Shown: positions 1-10,443 of the stretch, piece by piece | Layout: every line of letters begins with the position of its first letter | Numbering within the stretch: position 1 is the first letter of the stretch | Assembly (NCBI RefSeq): GCF_016900775.1 | Contig: NZ_JACJKN010000003.1 | Location: 1 to 64,000, forward strand | Direction of reading: 5' to 3' | Source of the DNA: Olsenella uli | Lineage (GTDB): Bacteria > Actinomycetota > Coriobacteriia > Coriobacteriales > Atopobiaceae | DNA length: 64,000 nt | Position numbers and translations under genes: made by a program | The notes under the pieces: generated by a model | Seen by the model: the letters and a program-made list of their open reading frames with translations, nothing else | Told to the model about the DNA's origin: nothing | Databases searched by the model: none

Positions 1-1065
1 GCGGCGCGCGGCGCCGGTGGCCACGAGGTGGTCGAGGTGCGCGATGCTCTCCGAGACGAGGAACCACCGCGTCAGGGCCGGCGTCTCCGCCCAGCGCTCG
101 AACGGCGCGCGCCAGCCCATCGCCGGCACGAGCTCGAAGCCCGTCTGCCCCGCACGCTCGCGGATCGCCGCCAGGGCGCGGGCGCTGCGGCGCTCGTGGT
201 GCGCGGCGTTGGCGCGGCACCGCGCGTCGAGCGGGCCCTCCTGGAGGCCGTGCCCCATGAGGGCCCGCTCGATCCCGAGCGCCGCCAGCCGCTCGAGCGT
301 GGCGAGCTGCGCGCCGATGGGGTCCTCCCCCTCGCCCCAGAAGCCGATGCACGTGGAGCAGAGGAAGAGCACCGCGTCGCCGAGAAGCGCCGTCCGCGTG
401 ACGGGCTCCCACAGCACGCACTGCCCGACGGTGTGGCCGGGCGCCGGGACCACCTCGAACGACCAGCGGCCGCAGCGCACGCGCGCGCCGGGCCCCACCG
501 TCTCAAACGGGACGCCCTCGCGCTCGAAGTTGACCACGTGGTCCCAGATCGCGTCCGCGAGCTCGGCCGCCTCGGCGTCGCCGACGCCCTCGGCCCGCAT
601 GCGCGCGACCATCCCGTCGCGCCAGGCGGGCACGGCGAAGCGCCGCATGTCCGCGAGCACGCCCTCGGGCACGAGCACGCGGGCGCCCGCCTCGGAGAGC
701 TCGCGGGCGAGCCCCACGTGGTCGATGTGGGCGTGCGTGCAGAAGAGCGTCACGCGCGTGGGGTCGACCCCCAGGCCGAGGAGCGCCCGCATGAGGCGCG
801 TGTCGTTCATCGGGTCCGGCGTGCCGGTGTCCACCACGAGCGCGTCCCCGCCGTCGAGCGTCACGAAGGCGTTCACCGAGGGCAGAAAGGTGTCGTGCAT
901 GAGGAGCTCCACGCGCCAGACCTCCGGCTCGTCGAGCACGCGGTGGCAGGTGAAGCCGTCCCCGTCGAGCGTGAAGCAGTTCGGCCCGCAGCCGCAGCCC
1001 CAGTCCTCGCCCGGCGCGGCCACCCCGGCGAGGCGCTGCTCCGGGGCGCCGCCGGCGCTAGCCAA
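1..1065 (-). CDS. MBL-fold metallo-hydrolase (C-terminus cut by window edge)
   Basis: The reading frame is open from the window edge to about 1065. It encodes a metallo-beta-lactamase-fold hydrolase with the metal-binding motif THAHIDHVG (HxHxDH), a later PGHT motif and a GD aspartate, as in glyoxalase II-like enzymes. The substrate is unknown. Near the N-terminus is a cysteine-rich stretch, GCGCGPNC, that may bind another metal. The start is uncertain: TTG at 1065 has GAAGG upstream and overlaps the preceding gene's stop by 8 bases, while GTG at 1023 has no close ribosome site. It follows the YhcH-type gene on the same strand, so the two are probably co-transcribed. Confidence 0.8.
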   Translation of the reverse strand, partial: MASAGGAPEQRLAGVAAPGEDWGCGCGPNCFTLDGDGFTCHRVLDEPEVWRVELLMHDTFLPSVNAFVTLDGGDALVVDTGTPDPMNDTRLMRALLGLGVDPTRVTLFCTHAHIDHVGLARELSEAGARVLVPEGVLADMRRFAVPAWRDGMVARMRAEGVGDAEAAELADAIWDHVVNFEREGVPFETVGPGARVRCGRWSFEVVPAPGHTVGQCVLWEPVTRTALLGDAVLFLCSTCIGFWGEGEDPIGAQLATLERLAALGIERALMGHGLQEGPLDARCRANAAHHERRSARALAAIRERAGQTGFELVPAMGWRAPFERWAETPALTRWFLVSESIAHLDHLVATGAARR

Positions 1066-1522
1066 CGAGCACCTTCACGCAGATCTTCTTGAGCGGCGCG
1101 GGTGCCGTGCCCGCGGGGCAGCAGCCGGGCTTGTGCGCGTCGCACGGGGGCGTCACCACGATGTCGCCGGCGACGAGGACGGCGCTCGCCTCGCGCGCGC
1201 CGGGCATGAACAGGCCAAAGTCGTCCGCCTCGGAGAACTCCCCCACCGGCTCGCACTCCCCCACCGGCGCGACGCAGATGAGCTCGGTCCCGCTGACCAC
1301 GTAGTGGATGTCGGCGTAGCGGCGGTGCGCCTCGTAGTTCTTCTCGCCCGCCGGGACGGTCACGAGCTCCTGGACGTTGGCGAAGACCTCGTCGCCGTCT
1401 ATCTCGTGGCGCCCGGGCGCAAGCCCGGCGAGGTCCTCCCTGGCGAGGAACGCGAGCGCCTTGGCAAAGCGCCCCGCGGAGAGGTCGTTGTCGCGTGCGT
1501 GGTCGATCGACGAGAAGATCAT
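1058..1522 (-). CDS. YhcH/YjgK/YiaL (DUF386) family protein
   Basis: This 154-residue protein matches the YhcH/YjgK/YiaL cupin family in length and pattern, for example NYEAHRRYADIHYVVSG followed by an acidic segment and PPCDAHKPG. Family members are small double-stranded beta-helix proteins with a metal-binding histidine cluster. They are found with sialic acid, beta-galactoside and related sugar pathways and probably act on sugar anomers or derivatives; the exact reaction is not known. The ATG is preceded by GGAGGGAGACACC. Its end overlaps the putative TTG start of the MBL hydrolase, which suggests translational coupling. The Mrp gene is divergent, so 1523-1655 holds promoters for both directions. 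Confidence 0.85.
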   Translation of the reverse strand: MIFSSIDHARDNDLSAGRFAKALAFLAREDLAGLAPGRHEIDGDEVFANVQELVTVPAGEKNYEAHRRYADIHYVVSGTELICVAPVGECEPVGEFSEADDFGLFMPGAREASAVLVAGDIVVTPPCDAHKPGCCPAGTAPAPLKKICVKVLVG

Positions 1523-1655
1523 GGTGTCTCCCTCCTTGCGCGGCCCCGCCGCGGGGCCCTGTTCTTCTCAGTATGAGGCATCCGCGACTGCCGCTTGGGT
1601 AGAATCGAGACGTCGCACACACGCGCCGCCGGGCGGCGCCGAGGAGAGGAATCCC

Positions 1656-2537
1656 ATGGAACAGAGCGATCAGGAGCGGCTCCGTCAGGAGGTCGACGAG
1701 GTGCTGCACGGCCAGAGGCAGCCCCAGGCCCCGGAGTTCTTCAAGCAGAACGACTACTCGGACGTCCACCACGTGATCGGCGTGGTCTCGGGCAAGGGCG
1801 GCGTGGGCAAGTCGCTCGTCTGCGGCACGCTCGCCGTCGAGCTCGCGCGGCGCGGCGCCAAGGTCGGCATCCTGGACGCGGACGTCACCGGCCCCTCCAT
1901 CCCCAAGATGCTCGGCCTCTCCGGCGCGCGGGCGCGCGGCGTGGACGAGCTCATCGTGCCCGTCCTCACCAAGGGCGGCATCAAGGTCATGAGCGCCAAC
2001 CTCGTGCTCGAGCACGAGACCGACCCCGTCATCTGGCGCGGGCCCGTGGTGGCCGGCGCCATCAAGCAGTTCTGGGAGGACTGCGCCTGGGGCGAGCTCG
2101 ACTACCTGCTCGTGGACATGCCCCCGGGGACGGGCGACGTGCCCCTCACCGTCTTCCAGTCGCTGCCGGTGGACGGCATCGTGATCGTGAGCTCGCCGCA
2201 GGACCTCGTCCAGATGGTCGTGGGCAAGGCCGTCAACATGGCCAACATGATGAAGGTCCCCGTGCTCGGCCTCGTGGAGAACATGGCCTACGTCGAGTGC
2301 CCGGGCTGCGGCGAGAAGATCTACCCCTTCGGCCCCTCGCGCCTCAAGGAGACCGCCGAGGCCTTCGAGATCGAGGCCCTGGGCCAGCTGCCCATCGACC
2401 CCAAGATCGCCGCCGCCTGCGACACCGGCACCTTCGAGGACGAGCTTCCCGCCGGCACGCTCTCCGAGGCCGTGGACACCGTGGTCAGCGCGGCAGAGTT
2501 CGTGGACGCCCTGCGCGACCGTCCCCAGGGCGCCTAG
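1656..2537 (+). CDS. Mrp/NBP35-family Fe-S cluster carrier ATPase
   Basis: This 293-residue cytosolic P-loop protein has the deviant Walker A motif GKGGVGKS near residue 46, the DADVTGPSIPKMLG segment and DMPPGTGD, all typical of Mrp/ApbC. The C-terminal half carries CPGCG, the CxxC motif that bridges a dimer-held Fe-S cluster in this family. The role is transfer of Fe-S clusters to apoproteins. Start choice: ATG at 1656 follows GAGGAGAGGAATCCC; a longer open frame upstream lacks family similarity. The flavoprotein gene begins one base after the stop, implying a shared transcript. Confidence 0.93.
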   Translation: MEQSDQERLRQEVDEVLHGQRQPQAPEFFKQNDYSDVHHVIGVVSGKGGVGKSLVCGTLAVELARRGAKVGILDADVTGPSIPKMLGLSGARARGVDELIVPVLTKGGIKVMSANLVLEHETDPVIWRGPVVAGAIKQFWEDCAWGELDYLLVDMPPGTGDVPLTVFQSLPVDGIVIVSSPQDLVQMVVGKAVNMANMMKVPVLGLVENMAYVECPGCGEKIYPFGPSRLKETAEAFEIEALGQLPIDPKIAAACDTGTFEDELPAGTLSEAVDTVVSAAEFVDALRDRPQGA

Positions 2538-2538
2538 C

Positions 2539-3777
2539 TTGGCGCGCCAGGCGAGGAGGGCCCCGCGGTCGCGGGCGCGCGAGGAGGCGCTCGCGGCCGC
2601 GGCGGCCGTGCGCGTGGCCGACGCCTATGACGTTGCCGTGGTCGGCGGCGGCGCCTCCGGGCTCGCGGCCGCCATCGCGGCGGCGGAGTCGGGCGCCTCC
2701 GTCCTGGTGCTCGAGCGCGACGTCGCCTGCGGGCGCACGATCCTCGCCACCGGGAACGGCCGCTGCAACTTCATGAACGCGCGGCTCTGCGGCCCCGCGC
2801 CGGCATGGGGGCGCTACAACGACCCCGCCTTCGTCGAGGCGGCCTCGGGGCCGGGGTTCGGCGACGACGTGCTCGCGTTCTTCGAGGAGTGCGGCCTCGC
2901 CTGGGCCGAGGAGGGCGCGGGGCGCCTCTACCCGCTCTCGCGGCAGGCCGCCTCCGTGCGCGAGGTCCTTCTTTCCCGGGCGCGGCGGGCCGGCGCGGTC
3001 CTGGCGCCCGCCCGCGAGGTCGCCGACGTGTCGACGGACGGGGCTCGCTGCCGCATAACCTGCCAAAACGACCCCAAAATGGGTGGAAAATGTCAGGTTG
3101 TGTCCTCGTGCGCGGTGCTCTCCGTCGGCGGCGGCCCCGCACGCGCGCTCGATGCCCTCGGCCTCGAGCACGCGCCCCTCGAGCCCGTGCTCTGCTCGCT
3201 CGCCTGCGAGCCCGTCGGGGCGGGCGTCTCGCTCGCGGCGCTCGACGGCAGGCGCGCGCACGTGACCGCCCGCCTGCTGCGGGACGGCGCGGAGGTGGCG
3301 CACGAGGAGGGCGAGGCGCTCTTCCGGCCGTACGGGCTCTCGGGCATCGTGACCTTCGACCTCTCCCGCGCGGCGCGGCCGGGCGACGTCGTCTCGCTCG
3401 ATCTCACGTGCGGCATGGATCCCGCCCGCGCCGAGCGCCTCGCGCGGGCGGCCGGGGGCTGCGCCGGGCTCGTCGACCCCGTCGTCGCCCGCGCGCTGGG
3501 AGACGACGCCGGGACGCTGCGCGACCTTCGCTTTGCCGTGCGCGGCCCGGCCGAGCCCGAGCGCGCGCAGGTGACGCGCGGCGGGCTTGCCACCTGGCAG
3601 TTTGACCCCGCCACGCTCGAGGCGCGCGGGCTGCCCGGGCTCTTCGCCTGCGGCGAGGCGCTCGACGTCGACGGCGCCTGCGGCGGCTACAACCTTGCCT
3701 GGGCGTGGAGGAGCGGCCTCGTGGCCGGGCGCGCCGCGGCGGCGCGCGCTGCCGGGCGCCAGGCGGCCGTACGCTGA
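2539..3777 (+). CDS. BaiN/HI0933-type NAD(P)/FAD-dependent oxidoreductase
   Basis: This 412-residue flavoprotein has an N-terminal dinucleotide fold, VVGGGASGLAAA, at residues 34-45, then GRTILATGNGRCNF, which is diagnostic of the HI0933/BaiN family. The C-terminal FAD motif is FACGEALDVDGACGGYN followed by a tryptophan-rich helix. BaiN acts on bile-acid intermediates; the substrate here cannot be deduced. The start is probably TTG at 2539, one base after the Mrp stop. Oddity: bases 3057-3099 form an AT-rich palindrome inside this very GC-rich gene and encode about 15 extra residues near position 173, before the VLSVGGG strand, without breaking the frame. Confidence 0.88.
   Translation: MARQARRAPRSRAREEALAAAAAVRVADAYDVAVVGGGASGLAAAIAAAESGASVLVLERDVACGRTILATGNGRCNFMNARLCGPAPAWGRYNDPAFVEAASGPGFGDDVLAFFEECGLAWAEEGAGRLYPLSRQAASVREVLLSRARRAGAVLAPAREVADVSTDGARCRITCQNDPKMGGKCQVVSSCAVLSVGGGPARALDALGLEHAPLEPVLCSLACEPVGAGVSLAALDGRRAHVTARLLRDGAEVAHEEGEALFRPYGLSGIVTFDLSRAARPGDVVSLDLTCGMDPARAERLARAAGGCAGLVDPVVARALGDDAGTLRDLRFAVRGPAEPERAQVTRGGLATWQFDPATLEARGLPGLFACGEALDVDGACGGYNLAWAWRSGLVAGRAAAARAAGRQAAVR
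3057..3099. repeat. AT-rich palindrome inserted in a coding sequence
   Basis: The arms begin AACCTGCC and end TGTCAGGTT around a centre containing CCCAAAATGGG. The base composition is strikingly unlike the flanking gene, which is near 80% G+C. The outer arms resemble those of the CCTGACA repeat family seen at 14366, 20817 and 53426. The insert keeps the reading frame. Confidence 0.7.
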
Positions 3778-4130
3778 CGCGGTGGCCGCCCCCTCGCCCG
3801 GGCGTGACCGCCCCTGCGACGCGCCTCTCGCCCGGACGTGACCGCCCCTGCGCCGCATCCCTCTCCGATTGGGTGGCATGCTTGATATAAAACCCGGTCA
3901 ATATCAGGAATGCCGCCCAATCGCGCCGGGAATCTGGCCATTTTATATTGCAAGACTTTAATTTTTGCCCTAGGGACGCGCCGTCCCTCCCAACGGCATC
4001 AAACATGCCACCCAATCGCCCGCAAAAGCGGCCCGGGGCGCCGTCCCCGGAGACGCGGCCGAGCGCCACCGCGGTCCCGGGAGGGCAGACATGTGTGACA
4101 ATGTCCCCACAGGCAAGGGAAAGGACTCGC
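3778..4130. repeat. Intergenic repeat cluster: 34-bp tandem plus three ATGCCACCCAATCG motifs
   Basis: No gene was seen in these 353 bases. Two imperfect 34-base tandem units start at 3793 and 3827 (CTCGCCCGGGCGTGACCGCC and a close variant). Three copies of a GCC(A/G)CCCAATCG motif follow: reverse at 3866-3880, direct at 3908-3924 and 4002-4018. Between them is an AT-rich stretch and a small hairpin, AGGGACG-CGC-CGTCCCT, at 3972-3988. A promoter for the downstream flavoprotein must lie here, but no convincing boxes stand out. Confidence 0.75.
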
Positions 4131-5792
4131 ATGCTCGAGGTCTCCGGAATCCGCATACCGCTCTCTGCGCTCGACGGCACAGACGGCCGCGAGCTCGCCG
4201 CGTGCCGTCGCGCCCTCGCGCGCAGGCTCCGCGTGGAGGAGGGCGACCTCGGCCCCGTCGAGCGGCGCCGGCGCTCCATCGACGCCCGAAAGCGGGGGGA
4301 CGTCCACCTCACGTTCACGCTGCGCGCCGGGCTCGCGGGCGGCGCAGGGGCGGAGCGCGCCCTGCTCGCCCGCCTCTCCAGAAAGCGTGCCGAGAAGAAC
4401 GTGCGCCTCGTGGACGAGGCCCCCTACGGCTTTCCCTCCCCCGTCGCGCGCCCGGCGGCGCGGCCGGTGGTCGTAGGCGCCGGGTGCGCGGGGCTCTTCT
4501 GCGCGCTCTCGCTCGCCCGCGCGGGGCTCGAGCCGCTGCTCGTCGAGCGCGGCGACGACGCGGCACGTCGCACCGAGGCCGTGCGCCGCCACGACGAGAC
4601 CGGCACGCTCGACCCCGAGAGCAACATCCAGTTCGGCGTCGGCGGCGCGGGCACCTTCTCCGACGGCAAGCTCAACACCGGCACCAGGAGCGCGGCGCAC
4701 CGCCTCATCCTGGAGACGCTCGTCGCGGCCGGCGCCCAGCGGGAGATCCTCTGGGACGCCAAGCCCCACGTGGGAAGCGACGTCCTGCCCGCCGTGGTGA
4801 CAGACATCGTGCGGCAGATCGAGGAGGCGGGCGGCGAGGTCCGCTGCCGCTGCCGCATGACGGACGTGGACGTCACCGAAGGCGAGGTCCGCTCGGTGAC
4901 GCTTGCCTCTACGGGCCCGGACGGCGCGGTGCGCGAGGAGCTCGTGCCCGCGAGCTGCGTGGTGCTGGCCTGCGGGCACTCCGCGCGCGACGTCTTCGAG
5001 CTCCTGCGCGAGCGCGGCGTGCCCATGGAGCGCAAGACCTTCGCCATGGGCGTGCGCATCGAGCACCTCCAGGCGGACGTCGACCGCGCGCTCTACGGCG
5101 CCGCCGCGGGGCACCCCGCCCTCGGCGCCGCCCCCTACAAGCTCTCCTGCCACCTCCCCTCCGGGCGGAGCGCCTTCTCCTTCTGCATGTGCCCGGGCGG
5201 CTACGTGGTCTCCGCGGCGAGCGAGCCGGGCGGCGTCTGCACCAACGGCATGAGCCTCTCGGACCGCGCCGGCGAAAACGCCAACTCGGGGCTGCTCGCC
5301 AACGTCTTCCCGGAAGACCTCCCCGGCGACGACGTGCTCGCCGGCGTGGCGCTCCAGCGCGCCTGCGAGCGGGCGGCCTTCGCGGCAGGCGGCGGTGGCT
5401 TCGTGGCGCCCGCCCAGCTCGTGGGCGACTTCCTCGCCGGCACGCCGTCCACGGCGGGCGGGCGCATCGCGCCCACGTACCCGCGCGGCGTGGCATGGGG
5501 CGAGGTGGGCACGTGCCTGCCGGACTACGTCACGGAGACGCTGCGCGCGGCGATTCCCGTGCTCGGACGACGGCTTCGCGGCTTCGACGCGGCCGACGCC
5601 GTGCTCACGGGAGTGGAGACGCGCTCGAGCTCGCCGGTGCGCGTAACGCGCGGGGACGACGGGCAGAGCGTGGGCGTGCGCGGCCTCTGGCCCGTGGGCG
5701 AGGGCGCGGGCTACGCGGGCGGCATCATGAGCGCCGCCACCGACGGCATCCTCGCCGCCGAGAAGATCGTGGCGGGGTACTCCTCGCGATAG
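4131..5792 (+). CDS. FAD-dependent dehydrogenase, COG2509 type
   Basis: This 553-residue protein has an N-terminal domain of about 110 residues, then the Rossmann motif VVGAGCAGLFCALSLAR at 115-131, and the family sequence NIQFGVGGAGTFSDGKL. It ends with GLWPVGEGAGYAGGI, a second FAD-contact motif. This architecture matches the uncharacterised FAD-dependent dehydrogenase family COG2509, whose N-terminal part is thought to bind nucleic acid or a protein partner; no reaction is established. ATG 4131 follows AAGGGAAAGGA; open frame further upstream runs through repeat DNA and was discarded. A large perfect hairpin follows immediately after the stop. Confidence 0.88.
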   Translation: MLEVSGIRIPLSALDGTDGRELAACRRALARRLRVEEGDLGPVERRRRSIDARKRGDVHLTFTLRAGLAGGAGAERALLARLSRKRAEKNVRLVDEAPYGFPSPVARPAARPVVVGAGCAGLFCALSLARAGLEPLLVERGDDAARRTEAVRRHDETGTLDPESNIQFGVGGAGTFSDGKLNTGTRSAAHRLILETLVAAGAQREILWDAKPHVGSDVLPAVVTDIVRQIEEAGGEVRCRCRMTDVDVTEGEVRSVTLASTGPDGAVREELVPASCVVLACGHSARDVFELLRERGVPMERKTFAMGVRIEHLQADVDRALYGAAAGHPALGAAPYKLSCHLPSGRSAFSFCMCPGGYVVSAASEPGGVCTNGMSLSDRAGENANSGLLANVFPEDLPGDDVLAGVALQRACERAAFAAGGGGFVAPAQLVGDFLAGTPSTAGGRIAPTYPRGVAWGEVGTCLPDYVTETLRAAIPVLGRRLRGFDAADAVLTGVETRSSSPVRVTRGDDGQSVGVRGLWPVGEGAGYAGGIMSAATDGILAAEKIVAGYSSR

Positions 5793-5872
5793 GCCCGCGC
5801 CGCCCCGAGGTTCTTCTCGCTGCTCGCTGCTGCGCAGAAGTCGCGCGAGAAGAACCTCGGGGCGGCGCGGGC
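5793..5872. terminator. Perfect 28-bp inverted repeat after the COG2509 gene
   Basis: The left arm 5793-5820 and right arm 5845-5872 are exact complements over 28 bases around a 24-base loop. The inner ends of the arms are TTCTTCTCGC and GCGAGAAGAA, so two copies of the recurrent GGCGAGAAGAAC-type motif face each other. It starts directly after the stop codon and has no following T-run. It may be a terminator, an RNA-stabilising hairpin, or a mobile palindrome. Confidence 0.7.
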
Positions 5873-5956
5873 CACGGCACAGAGTCTGGCGCCACGGTCT
5901 TCTCGAGACGGGCGCGTCCTTCGGCGGCGGCTGCCGCCGGGATTGGGAGGTTCGGG

Positions 5957-6445
5957 ATGGACTCGATCGAAATTCGTCCTATGACGGAGGGGGACCTCGA
6001 GGCGAAGGCGCGGCTGCACGTTGCGTGCTGGGACGAGGCGTATGCGGGGATGCTGCCCGCCGCGTGGCTGCGGGAGAACATCACCTACGAGGGCATCCTC
6101 GCGCGTCAGCGTCGCATCGGCTGGGAGCGCATCCTGCTCGCCTGCGACGGCGACGGGCCCGCGGGGTTTGCGAGCTGGGAGCCCGAGGCGCGCGCCTGGG
6201 CGGGCCGCCCGGACGCCTCCGAAGTCTCGTCGATCTACCTGCTGCGGTCCCACCAGGGCCGGGGCATGGGGCGCGCACTCATGGAGGCCGCGCTCGCGCG
6301 CTGCCCGCATGCCGAGGTCGCCCTGCTCGTCCTCGAGGACAACGCGCGGGCCATCGGGTTCTACGAGCACATGGGCTTCTCGCTCACGGGGCGCACGTTC
6401 GTGGACGGCGTGCTCCGGGAGGCCGAGATGCTCCTCGCGCGATAG
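5957..6445 (+). CDS. GNAT-family N-acetyltransferase
   Basis: This 162-residue protein has the acetyl-CoA binding loop of GNAT enzymes, SHQGRGMGRALMEAAL (R/Q-x-x-G-x-G/A), and the C-terminal NARAIGFYEHMGF motif. The substrate is unknown; the family acetylates amines on small molecules, antibiotics or proteins. ATG 5957 follows GGGAGG at 5945-5950. It is separated from the upstream flavoprotein by the 28-bp hairpin and converges with the PTS IIB gene, whose stop lies only 6 bases away, leaving no room for a standard terminator. Confidence 0.9.
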   Translation: MDSIEIRPMTEGDLEAKARLHVACWDEAYAGMLPAAWLRENITYEGILARQRRIGWERILLACDGDGPAGFASWEPEARAWAGRPDASEVSSIYLLRSHQGRGMGRALMEAALARCPHAEVALLVLEDNARAIGFYEHMGFSLTGRTFVDGVLREAEMLLAR

Positions 6446-6451
6446 CGGGCC

Positions 6452-6736
6452 CTACGCCCCGCGCACGATCTCCAGCAGGCGGGCGAGCTCCTTCTCCTGG
6501 TTCATGCCCGTGAGGAAGGCCACGCCGCTCACCGTGGGGACGTCGTACTCGCGCTCCGGCTTGACCACGGGCACGAAGGCGTCGGCCCCCTCGAGGGCGG
6601 CGTCGGCGTGGGCGATGTCCACGGCCACGACCTCCGCCTCGGCGCCCTCGGCGTCAAGGAGCCGCCTGATCTTGGCCGCGACCATCTCGGAGGTCGCCAC
6701 GCCCGAGCCACACGTCACCACAATCCTTGCCGCCAT
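6452..6736 (-). CDS. Orphan PTS IIB component (galactitol-type)
   Basis: This 94-residue protein has the PTS IIB fold: TCGSGVATSEMVAAKI near the N-terminus with the probable phospho-acceptor Cys9 in the CGSG P-loop. It resembles the galactitol/fructose-like IIB domains. No IIA or IIC lies next to it, so either it serves a permease encoded elsewhere or it has a regulatory role. Its ATG begins one base after the stop of the upstream DUF2974 gene, whose last codons supply GGAGG, so the two are translationally coupled. Confidence 0.85.
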   Translation of the reverse strand: MAARIVVTCGSGVATSEMVAAKIRRLLDAEGAEAEVVAVDIAHADAALEGADAFVPVVKPEREYDVPTVSGVAFLTGMNQEKELARLLEIVRGA

Positions 6737-6737
6737 G

Positions 6738-7949
6738 TCAGACCTCCGTCTCCTCGGTCGCGTCCCCTCCCTCCATTTTACCCGCGAGCAGGCCCTCAAG
6801 GTCAGGGAAGCGCGGCAGCGAGAAGTCGGGCATCTGGGGCAGCTGGGGAGGCTCGAGGTCCGGCATGGCGGCGCGCAGCAGCAGCGCGAGCGCGCGCATG
6901 ATGTGCTCCCGCCGCCCGGGCTCAAGGCCGCCCAGCTCGTGGAGCATGGCGGGGACCGAGCTCTGCCAGTTGCCCGCCAGCTCGGCGAAGGTGGCCTCCC
7001 CTCCCGCGGAGAGCACCGAGAAGAGCGTGTCGACAAATCCCGCGCGCTCCTCGCGCGTCATGCTGGAGATCCAGCCGTTGAGGGTCTCGTCCACGAAGCC
7101 CGCGCCGCGCCCGATCCCCTCGAGCCGCACGAAGTCCGACCCCTCGACGACCCACGAGAACGGGTCGTGCTGGGAGACGCCCGTAACCGAGGAGTCCACG
7201 ACGGCGTAGTCCTCCTGCTGCTCGAAGAGCATCCCGATGAGCGAGGAGCGCGGCACCGTCTTGGAGACGAGCCCCGCGCGGGCGCGCCAGCCCTCCGAGG
7301 AGAGCGTCTCGGCGGTAAAGCCGGGGCCGTCGTGCGAGAAGACCCGGGCGAGCCGCGCGGCAACGGCGTCAGAGCAGGTGCAGGCGGCGTAGACCGCGAG
7401 GTTGCCGCCCTTGGAGTGGCCGCCCGCGAAGAGCGGGCCGGACACCGTCGGCGCGACGCGCTCGAGGTAGGCCGTCGCGGCGCGCTGCGAGGGCACGCCG
7501 GTCTCGAACGCCATGTTGAAGTCCTCGCGCCATCCCACGAGCGTGTTGTCGGTCCCCCGGAAGGAGACGTAGGCGCCACCCCCGGGCAGGCGCAGCGTGC
7601 AGGCGGAGAACTGCTTCTCGGCCGCCTCGTCGAAGTCCTCGACGTAGTGGCAGACGCGCAGCTCGCGCAGGCGCGGGCTCGCGGCGACGGCCCCGAGCAG
7701 GCGCGCGAGCCCCTCCGGGGACCAGAGCCCGCGCGTCATGGCGTCGAGCCAGTCCGCCCGGAAGAGGTCGAGGAGCGGCGCGCCCTCGGAAGTGCGCGCC
7801 CGCGCGGCCGCCTCGGGGACGCGCAGGTACGAGAGGCACGAGAGAACGAGGCTGTCCACGTCCCCGAGCGGGCGCTCGTCAAGCGTCTCGAACTCGCGGG
7901 CGAGATACCCGAAGACGTTCCCTTCGTCCGGCGAGAAGAACGGCGCCAT
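6738..7949 (-). CDS. DUF2974 (Mbeg1-like) alpha/beta-hydrolase
   Basis: This 403-residue protein has a lipase-type nucleophile elbow GGHSKGG at residues 176-182 (Ser179), preceded by the class-3-lipase-like SFRGTDNTLVGWREDFN, and later aspartate and histidine candidates in SHDGPGF and SQHDPFSW. It has no signal peptide or membrane segment. The family is predicted to hydrolyse lipids or esters, but no substrate is known. ATG 7949 follows GAGGAAG. Codons 4-8 (FFSPD) are encoded by the recurrent GTTCTTCTCGCC motif at 7930-7941. It is coupled to the orphan PTS IIB. Confidence 0.85.
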   Translation of the reverse strand: MAPFFSPDEGNVFGYLAREFETLDERPLGDVDSLVLSCLSYLRVPEAAARARTSEGAPLLDLFRADWLDAMTRGLWSPEGLARLLGAVAASPRLRELRVCHYVEDFDEAAEKQFSACTLRLPGGGAYVSFRGTDNTLVGWREDFNMAFETGVPSQRAATAYLERVAPTVSGPLFAGGHSKGGNLAVYAACTCSDAVAARLARVFSHDGPGFTAETLSSEGWRARAGLVSKTVPRSSLIGMLFEQQEDYAVVDSSVTGVSQHDPFSWVVEGSDFVRLEGIGRGAGFVDETLNGWISSMTREERAGFVDTLFSVLSAGGEATFAELAGNWQSSVPAMLHELGGLEPGRREHIMRALALLLRAAMPDLEPPQLPQMPDFSLPRFPDLEGLLAGKMEGGDATEETEV

Positions 7950-7962
7950 CGAATCACTTCCT

Positions 7963-8047
7963 CATGTGCGAAGGGGGCAGGCGTGCGAAGGGGGCAGTCG
8001 CTTCTTGCGCGGGAGCGTGCAGAAGTGACTGCCCCCTTCGCGCGGCG
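7963..8047. repeat. GCGAAGGGGGCAG inverted repeat beside uvrB
   Basis: Two direct copies (7967-7980, 7984-8010) and one reverse copy (8017-8043) of a unit near TGCGAAGGGGGCAGTCRCTT lie between the DUF2974 start and the uvrB stop. The middle and right copies can form a stem of about 22 bases. The TTCTTGCGCGGG inside the element resembles the complement of the uvrB C-terminal codons (TTCTTGTGCGGG), as if part of the gene end had been copied. Confidence 0.75.
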
Positions 8048-10282
<2,235 letters not shown>

Positions 10283-10341
10283 GCGACCCCCTCTCCAGCC
10301 GACCTTCAGACAGTGTACCCCAGAACTCCTTCTCCAAACAC

Positions 10342-10370
10342 TTGTTCCTGTTTTCTTTTTGGGGTAGAGT
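10342..10370 (+). promoter_or_regulatory. Candidate promoter of the TPR membrane protein gene
   Basis: TTGTTC at 10342-10347 and TAGAGT at 10365-10370 are spaced by 17 bases in a locally AT-rich patch, 74 bases before the ATG at 10444. The flanks also form an imperfect inverted repeat, CCCCAGAACTC against GAGTTCT. Confidence 0.45.
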
Positions 10371-10443
10371 TCTCGAATCCCGCGGCGGGGCTCCGCGCGG
10401 GAACGGGATACGATGGAACGGAAGAGCCGCGAGAGGAGGGCGC

